A stretch of 7,229 nt of DNA from JBGLNJ01 sp964353405 (GTDB lineage: Bacteria; Chloroflexota; Anaerolineae; Fen-1058): positions 1 to 7,229 of the forward strand of contig CAYGWJ010000326.1 of the NCBI GenBank assembly GCA_964353405.1. Direction: 5' to 3'. The notes under the pieces were generated by a model. It made no database searches. It had not been told where the DNA came from and was given only the letters and a program-made list of their open reading frames with translations. The position numbers and the translations under genes are program-made. Below, piece after piece: positions 1 through 4,800 of the stretch; the stretch's first letter is position 1; every line of letters begins with the position of its first letter.

Positions 1-919
1 CTCGACCAGTTCGGAGCTGAACCCCTGCAAGTCGCTGCTCTGTTCGGACTGGTGCGCAGTTCAGGGGTGGTGGGGATAGACGAAAAGTACGTCAAGGTGC
101 CCAAGAACAACAAGCCTGCTAGCAAGCAACGCAAGTGGATGTATGTCTACGTCGCGGTGGATGTGCATACGCTCGACTTGCTCCACATCAACCTCTTCCC
201 GAACCTGGGCAAAGACTCGGCGCGCACCTTCTTGCTCGAACTGCGCGCTAAAGGCTATCACCCGCGTGTCATCGTCACCGATATGAACCAGGATTACACT
301 GAACCGTTGGCGCAGGTCTTTCCCAACGCGCTGCATCACGAGTGCGTCTTCCATGCCTTGCAATTCTGGCATCGCCAATTCAAGGACGCCTTCGGGCGCG
401 ACTATGCACAGACCCACCCGGCGATCTTCAAACTGCGTCAACAGTTGGATGGCATCTTTCAAGCCAAGACGCGCCGCACCGTCGAGAAACGCTATGCGGA
501 ACTGATCGGCCAGCGCGAGAAACTCGTTCAGGCTGAACCCCGTTTGCAGCCCGTGTTCGACAGCCTGGCTCGCCATTACCCCAACTTGGTCAACGCCTAC
601 GACCACCCGCTTATCCCGCTGACCAACAACGCGACCGAACGATTGACGCGAAGCGGAACGCTTCGATCAGCACTACCAAAACTTTGCGGGCTTCGATTCC
701 ATTGAGACCGCGCGGTGTTACCTGCACTTGTTCGAGTTGACCTATCGCTTCACGCCCTTCGGCCCAGAAGTGCAGCCGCATCTACGCGGCAAGTGTCCGC
801 TCGAACTCGCCGGGTATGACTTGACACAGGTGCCACTGGCGCGTTATCTGCGCGACGGTTCGCTCAGTGTAGCTCCGACAGGGCGCAGCGCAGAGCGGGC
901 GGAGGTTGTCCCAAAGTGA
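1..919 (+). pseudogene. DDE transposase, 5'-truncated by window edge and frameshifted
   Basis: The reading frame is open from base 1, so the gene begins upstream of the window. The catalytic triad of a DDE transposase is visible: first Asp in GIDEKYV (codon 79-81), second Asp in VTDMNQDY (280-282), and Glu in TNNATER (637-639). Between the last two lies HHECVFHALQFWH, a helical segment. Frame 1 stops at 703-705. The expected C-terminal tail, FDQHYQNFAGFDSIETAR, then LFELTYRFTPF and GKCPLELAGYDL, continues in frame 2 to a stop at 917-919. A +1 shift is therefore needed between 647 and 702, since frame 2 has its own stop at 644-646. No slippery A-rich heptamer of the kind used by programmed IS frameshifts is seen, so decay is the simplest reading. 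The build resembles IS6/IS240-like DDE domains, but I do not assign an IS family. It would act on the IS ends to move the element. Confidence 0.85.
649..665. repeat. hairpin at the transposase frameshift
   Basis: CGAAGC and GCTTCG form a perfect 6-bp inverted repeat around a 5-nt loop (GGAAC). It lies ten bases after the catalytic Glu codon and inside the interval where the reading frame must change. It could mark a small insertion or slippage that broke the gene; a role in programmed recoding is possible but unsupported. Confidence 0.5.
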
Positions 920-962
920 AAACGGTCTCCGGTTCGCTGCTCCCCACCCCGCCCGATTGTAG

Positions 963-968
963 TATAAT
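963..968 (+). promoter_or_regulatory. candidate -10 box for the small gene at 995
   Basis: TATAAT is a perfect -10 hexamer, 26 bp before the TTG start at 995. A transcript starting near 975 would have a leader of about 20 nt. No convincing -35 hexamer is visible at the usual distance; the sequence there is C-rich. The box lies just past the inferred insertion sequence end. Confidence 0.4.
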
Positions 969-994
969 CTCACCACCAAGGCCAGCCCAGCGCG

Positions 995-1246
995 TTGATC
1001 GAGCGCACGCTGGACAAATTGTTGGCTTACGAAGCCGATACGTGCCGCGCGCAATTGGCCCAACTCCAGGCTGACCTGGCCGAATTCGAGCAACGCTATG
1101 GCCTGTCGTCCGCCGAGTTTTATCGCCGCTTTCAAGCCGGGCAGACCGATGACCGCATGGACTATGTGGAATGGGCTTTGCTCGTGCAAATGGCCGATAA
1201 CGCGCAAAAGCGCCTGCGCCTGCTCGCGGGCGAGAGCCTGGCATGA
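995..1246 (+). CDS. small helical antitoxin-like protein
   Basis: An 83-residue protein, acidic/basic-rich and predicted almost wholly helical. Residues about 15-35 (EADTCRAQLAQLQADLAEFE) have the heptad look of a coiled coil. They are followed by a Y-G-L-S-S-A-E-F-Y-RR-F turn-helix, an acidic DDRMDYVEW segment, and a final helix. From memory, small proteins of this build (coiled coil, then FE-RYG-S--F, then D-EW) are often the first gene of a pair with a TumE/DUF6516-like toxin; that family link was not checked here. The start is taken as TTG at 995. The frame has a stop at 965-967 and no ATG before it, and only a weak AAGG (978-981) precedes it. The stop overlaps an ATG (ATGA at 1243-1246), the usual translational coupling of such pairs, but the expected second gene is missing. 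An antitoxin role is inference; the ORF itself looks real. Confidence 0.7.
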   Translation: MIERTLDKLLAYEADTCRAQLAQLQADLAEFEQRYGLSSAEFYRRFQAGQTDDRMDYVEWALLVQMADNAQKRLRLLAGESLA

Positions 1247-1260
1247 CGATTGAAGCGGGC
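1243..1260 (+). pseudogene. possible remnant of the partner (toxin) gene start
   Basis: The ATG at 1243 overlaps the previous stop by four bases, as in coupled two-gene operons. It opens with M-T-I-E-A, a plausible N-terminus, but after about five codons the frame reads P/L/S-rich sequence and runs into the octamer repeats. This looks like a partner gene cut off almost at its start by a deletion or by repeat-rich DNA. The short length makes it a weak call. Confidence 0.3.
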
Positions 1261-1350
1261 TATCCCCCTCACAACAGCCCCAACTGCTCCTTGCCTGCCT
1301 TCTTCCCCTTACCCTTCTTGCTCCGCGTCACCTTGTCCGCTCGCGCGTGT

Positions 1351-1422
1351 CACCCTGTCACCTTGTCACCTTGTCACCTTGTCACCTTGTCTCCTTGTCA
1401 CCCTGTCACCTTGTCAGTTTGT
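1351..1422. repeat. tandem array of nine 8-bp units (CACCTTGT)
   Basis: Nine contiguous octamers: CACCCTGT, four CACCTTGT, CTCCTTGT, CACCCTGT, CACCTTGT, CAGTTTGT. A further CACCTTGT lies at 1329-1336, separated by 14 bp. The variation is mostly C/T at position 5 of the unit, with the last unit degenerate. Such arrays can change copy number by slippage. There is no evidence that it is translated. Confidence 0.95.
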
Positions 1423-1519
1423 GGGCCTTACTGCGCTCTAACCTCACCGAGACAGTGACCTTGCATTGTTACACATTTGTTACTCCGCCCTACTTTCTGT
1501 CATGCTCTTGTTATATGGC

Positions 1520-1543
1520 TACTCTACACTCAGTGTCAGAGTA
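1520..1543. repeat. 24-bp imperfect palindrome
   Basis: TACTCT-ACACT pairs with AGTGT-C-AGAGTA around a central C at 1531: 11 matched base pairs with a single unmatched C (1537) in the right arm. No T-run follows, so it is not a clear intrinsic terminator. It could be a protein-binding site, the tip of a decayed element, or an RNA hairpin. It lies about 200 bp before the helicase promoter. Confidence 0.65.
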
Positions 1544-1722
1544 ATCCGCCTACCAAGTGGCTATTCGGTCTTGCACGGCAGGTCTAGGTGTAACAGACTC
1601 CCCCCGTTTAGGTCATCGCTCGCGGCGCACATGGCACTCAGGGTGGATGGTAAAGTTGTGCGGCCATTGGCGACACGTGACGCACCCAACATTCAAATCG
1701 TGCCGATGCGGTAAACATAGGA

Positions 1723-1728
1723 TATAAT
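1723..1728 (+). promoter_or_regulatory. candidate -10 box of the helicase gene
   Basis: TATAAT, a perfect -10 hexamer, 114 bp before the ATG at 1843. At 17-bp spacing the -35 position (1700-1705) reads GTGCCG, a weak match, so expression may be low or activator-dependent. A start near 1735 would give a leader of roughly 108 nt that contains two palindromes. Confidence 0.5.
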
Positions 1729-1751
1729 AGAGGCGTTCCGTGAGATTTTCA

Positions 1752-1764
1752 ATATCCTGGATAT
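1752..1764. promoter_or_regulatory. 13-bp palindrome, possible operator
   Basis: ATATCC-T-GGATAT is a perfect inverted repeat with a one-base centre, a typical shape for a dimeric repressor site. It lies about 23 bp downstream of the candidate -10 box, where a bound protein would block early elongation. No regulator gene is visible in the window. Confidence 0.45.
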
Positions 1765-1771
1765 CGTTGAT

Positions 1772-1788
1772 TTGCACTACTTGTGCAA
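1772..1788. promoter_or_regulatory. inverted repeat in the helicase 5' leader
   Basis: TTGCAC-TACTT-GTGCAA is a perfect 6-bp inverted repeat with a 5-nt loop, only seven bases after the ATATCC palindrome. It could be a second operator half or an RNA hairpin in the leader. It is too far from the ribosome binding site (GGAG at 1833-1836) to hide it directly. Confidence 0.45.
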
Positions 1789-1832
1789 CGTGACAAGTTC
1801 AGTATTCCTCACGGGTGTCCCTTTGACCGACT

Positions 1833-1836
1833 GGAG
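1833..1836 (+). promoter_or_regulatory. ribosome binding site of the helicase gene
   Basis: GGAG, six bases before the ATG at 1843. This spacing, together with the family-like N-terminus MDVFALRDRLIADY, supports that start over any internal one. Confidence 0.7.
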
Positions 1837-1842
1837 TAGCCC

Positions 1843-4800
1843 ATGGATGTTTTCGCCTTACGTGACCGGCTCATTGCCGACTATGCAACCTACATCGAGA
1901 GTTTCATCCACATCCAGGACAGTCGCATCGGTGAGGCCGTAGACCGCGAATTGCACGATGGCCTGCTTTGGCCCGACCCTCTGCTTCAGTTGAACCCCAG
2001 CTTCGAGCCGGGTGCGTGGATTGATAACCTGGCTGACATGGGCATTCTACACCCCGAATGTCGTCGCATCTTCCGCATCAAAGAAGCCGACAAGCCCGAC
2101 AAGCCTCTGCGACTCCATAGACATCAGGCAGACGCGATTGAAGCGGCGCGCTCAAGTGACAACTATGTGTTGACCACCGGCACCGGCTCGGGCAAGAGCC
2201 TGGCCTATATCATCCCGATCGTTGACCACGTGTTGCGTCGGGGTAGTGGCAAGGGTATTCAGGCCATCGTCGTTTATCCGATGAACGCGCTGGCCAATAG
2301 CCAGGCGATTGAACTGGAAAAGTTCCTGTGTCGCGGCTATCCTGAAGGCAAACCGCCTGTGACGTTTCGACGGTACACGGGTCAAGAAACCGACCCTGAG
2401 AAACAAGAGATCATTACGGACCCGCCCGATATTCTGCTCACCAACTATGTGATGCTGGAATTGTTGCTGACACGTCCGCACGAGCGCAACATTGTCCGGG
2501 CGGCGCGTGGGTTGCAGTTCCTGGTGCTGGATGAACTGCACACCTATCGAGGCCGGCAGGGCGCGGATGTGGCTCTGCTGGTGCGGCGTGTGCGCGACAT
2601 GTGCGAGAGTCCACATCTGCAATGCGTCGGCACCTCGGCAACGCTGGCCGAGGGCGGGACGTTTGCAGAGCAACGCCAAGAGATCGCAGAAGTCGCAAGC
2701 CGCTTTTTCGGCGCTGTGGTCAAACCTGAGCGCATCATCGGCGAGACTCTGCGGCGGGCCACGCCTCAATGCGATCTGACCTCCCCGGCCTTTATCGCCG
2801 AACTGACCCAACGCCTCAGCGATCCCCAGCGTGAACCGGCACACGATTATCAGTCTTTTGTCTCTGACCCACTCTCCACCTGGATCGAATCCACGTTTGG
2901 ACTGGCGACCGAAACGGAAACTGGACGATTGCGCCGCGCAACGCCGATCAGCATCACAGGCCCCGACGGAGCAGCGCGCAAGTTGGCGCAGGTCACTGAC
3001 CTGCCGGAAGACCGCTGTGTGCAGGCGGTCGAGGAAAGTTTGCTGGCTGGTTATCGAGCCACCGACCCCGACACCGACTTTCCGGTCTTTGCCTTTCGAT
3101 TGCACCAGTTCATCAGCCGTGGTGATACCGTCTATGCTTCGCTGCAAGCGCCGGAAGAACGATACATTACGACGCGTGGCCAGCAGTTTGTTCCCAACGA
3201 CCGCGCGCGAGTGTTGCTGCCGCTGGCATTTTGTCGCGAGTGCGGACAAGAGTATTACGTGGTACGTAAAGTCCGAGACCAGGGAGCGGAGAAAAACGTC
3301 TACCTGCCTCGCGAATTGGCGGATCAAAGCGCCGAGAAAGAAAAGACCCCAGGCTTTCTCTACGCCAATCTGGACAAACCGTGGCCGGCTGATACGGAAA
3401 TGGTGATCGAGCGATTGCCAGAGGATTGGCTGGAGATCAAAGATGGCGTTCGGCGCATCAAGCGCGACCGGCGCGACAAGTTGCCGGCCCTCGTTCGCCT
3501 GAACACGGCGGGCGAAGAAGACGAGCAGGGTGCAGACTATCATTTCGTCCAATCGCCGTTTCGTTTCTGCTTGAACTGCGGCGTGGCTTACGGCGGTCGC
3601 GAGCGATCCGACTTTGGCAAGCTGGCCTCGCTTTCTTCCGAAGGCCGCAGCACCGCCACGACTATCCTGAGCCTATCGGCGTTGCGCGCGCTGCGCCGGG
3701 ACGAGACTCTGGATCGCAAAGCGCGCAAGCTGTTGAGCTTTACGGACAATCGCCAGGACGCTTCGCTTCAAGCAGGGCATTTCAACGATTTCGTCGAAGT
3801 GGGGCTGCTGCGCGCCGCGTTGTATCAGGCAGTACACGCTGCCGGCCCGGCTGGGCTGACGCACGATCAACTGCCTCAGCGCGTCTTTGAGGCGTTGAAC
3901 CTGCCGTTGGACTTGTACGCCGTTGAACCGGCGGCCAAGTTCCAGGCGCGCAAGGATACCGAACGCGCATTGCGCGAGGTGCTGGCCTATCGCGTTTACC
4001 AGGACCTGCGGCGCGGCTGGCGCGTGACCTCGCCGAACCTGGAACAATGTGGGCTGCTGGAAATCCAGTATAGCTCGCTGGACGAGTTATGCGCCAGCGA
4101 AAGTGAGTGGCAGGCGCTCCATCCGGCGCTGGCGACTGCGTCGCCACAAGACCGATTCCGCGTGTCCAAGGCGTTGTTGGATTTCCTGCGGCGCGATCTG
4201 GCGATTCGGGTGGACTATATGGAGGCCGGCTACCAGGAGCGCATTCAGCAGATCAGCAGCCAGCGGCTGGTCGAGCCGTGGGCGATTGACGAAAGCGAAG
4301 CGATGGTGCATGGCGTGATCGCTTTCCCGCGCGCTTCGGGTCCGAACGATTACGGTGGCAACGTCTACATTTCCGCTCGCAGCGGCATGGGGCTGTACCT
4401 GCGGCGGACGGGCGTCTTTCCGAATTACGTGCAGAAGATCACGCTGGAAGAAACGGACAAGATTCTGCGTGACCTGTTTGAAGCCTTGCGCGTCGGCGGA
4501 TTGGTCGAGATCGTCTCCGAACAAGACGCGGGCGAGGCGCCAGGCTACCAGGTGCCGGCAGCCGCTCTGGTCTGGGTCGCGGGCGACGGCACGCGACCTT
4601 TCTCCGATCCGATTCGCGTGCCGCAGGTATCTGCCAGAGGCGGGCGAGTCAATCCGTTCTTTGTCAGCTTTTACCGCGAGGTCGCCGCTGACATGCAGGG
4701 CATCGAGGCGCATGAGCACACGGCCCAGGTGCCTTCTGACGTGCGCCAGGTGCGCGAGGAGCTTTTCCGTGAAGCCAGGTTGCCGATTCTGTACTGCTCC

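Larger units (their letters stand above)
1..935 (+). mobile_element. right part of an insertion sequence (end approximate)
   Basis: The transposase gene implies an insertion sequence whose left end is outside the window. The right terminus is probably near 908-935, where the transposase stop is embedded in TTGTCCCAAAGTGAAAACGG. Its reverse complement would be a plausible terminal inverted repeat, and a new promoter-like box follows at 963. Without the left end, neither the terminal repeat nor a target duplication can be confirmed, so the boundary is a guess to within about 30 bp. Confidence 0.4.
1247..1842. other. non-coding interval rich in repeats and palindromes
   Basis: About 600 bp with no convincing gene. 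Short frames between 1243 and 1544 are products of the octamer array, whose 8-bp period gives the same V-T-L-S-P-C-H-L peptide in all three frames. A frame at 1466-1714 has no ribosome binding site and no recognisable motif. The first third is C/T-rich. The middle holds an imperfect palindrome. The last 120 bp carry the likely promoter and 5' leader of the helicase gene. No tRNA or CRISPR is seen. Confidence 0.7.

Noticed and set aside
1329..1422. CRISPR-like array
   Set aside because: The 8-bp units are contiguous, with no unique spacers of CRISPR length and no cas gene nearby.
1243..1544. Three overlapping short plus-strand frames rich in V-T-L-S-P-C-H-L
   Set aside because: They are read-outs of the 8-bp tandem array in three frames, not proteins.
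1466..1714. 82-codon plus-strand frame
   Set aside because: No ribosome binding site, no motif, and an N-terminal part with noncoding character. The last 28 codons look somewhat more protein-like but cannot be supported.
2152..3552. 466-codon open frame on the minus strand within the helicase gene
   Set aside because: It runs antisense to the strongest helicase motifs, has no recognisable motifs of its own, and is what GC-rich codon use on the plus strand produces. The same applies to the 324-codon minus frame at 4087-5061.
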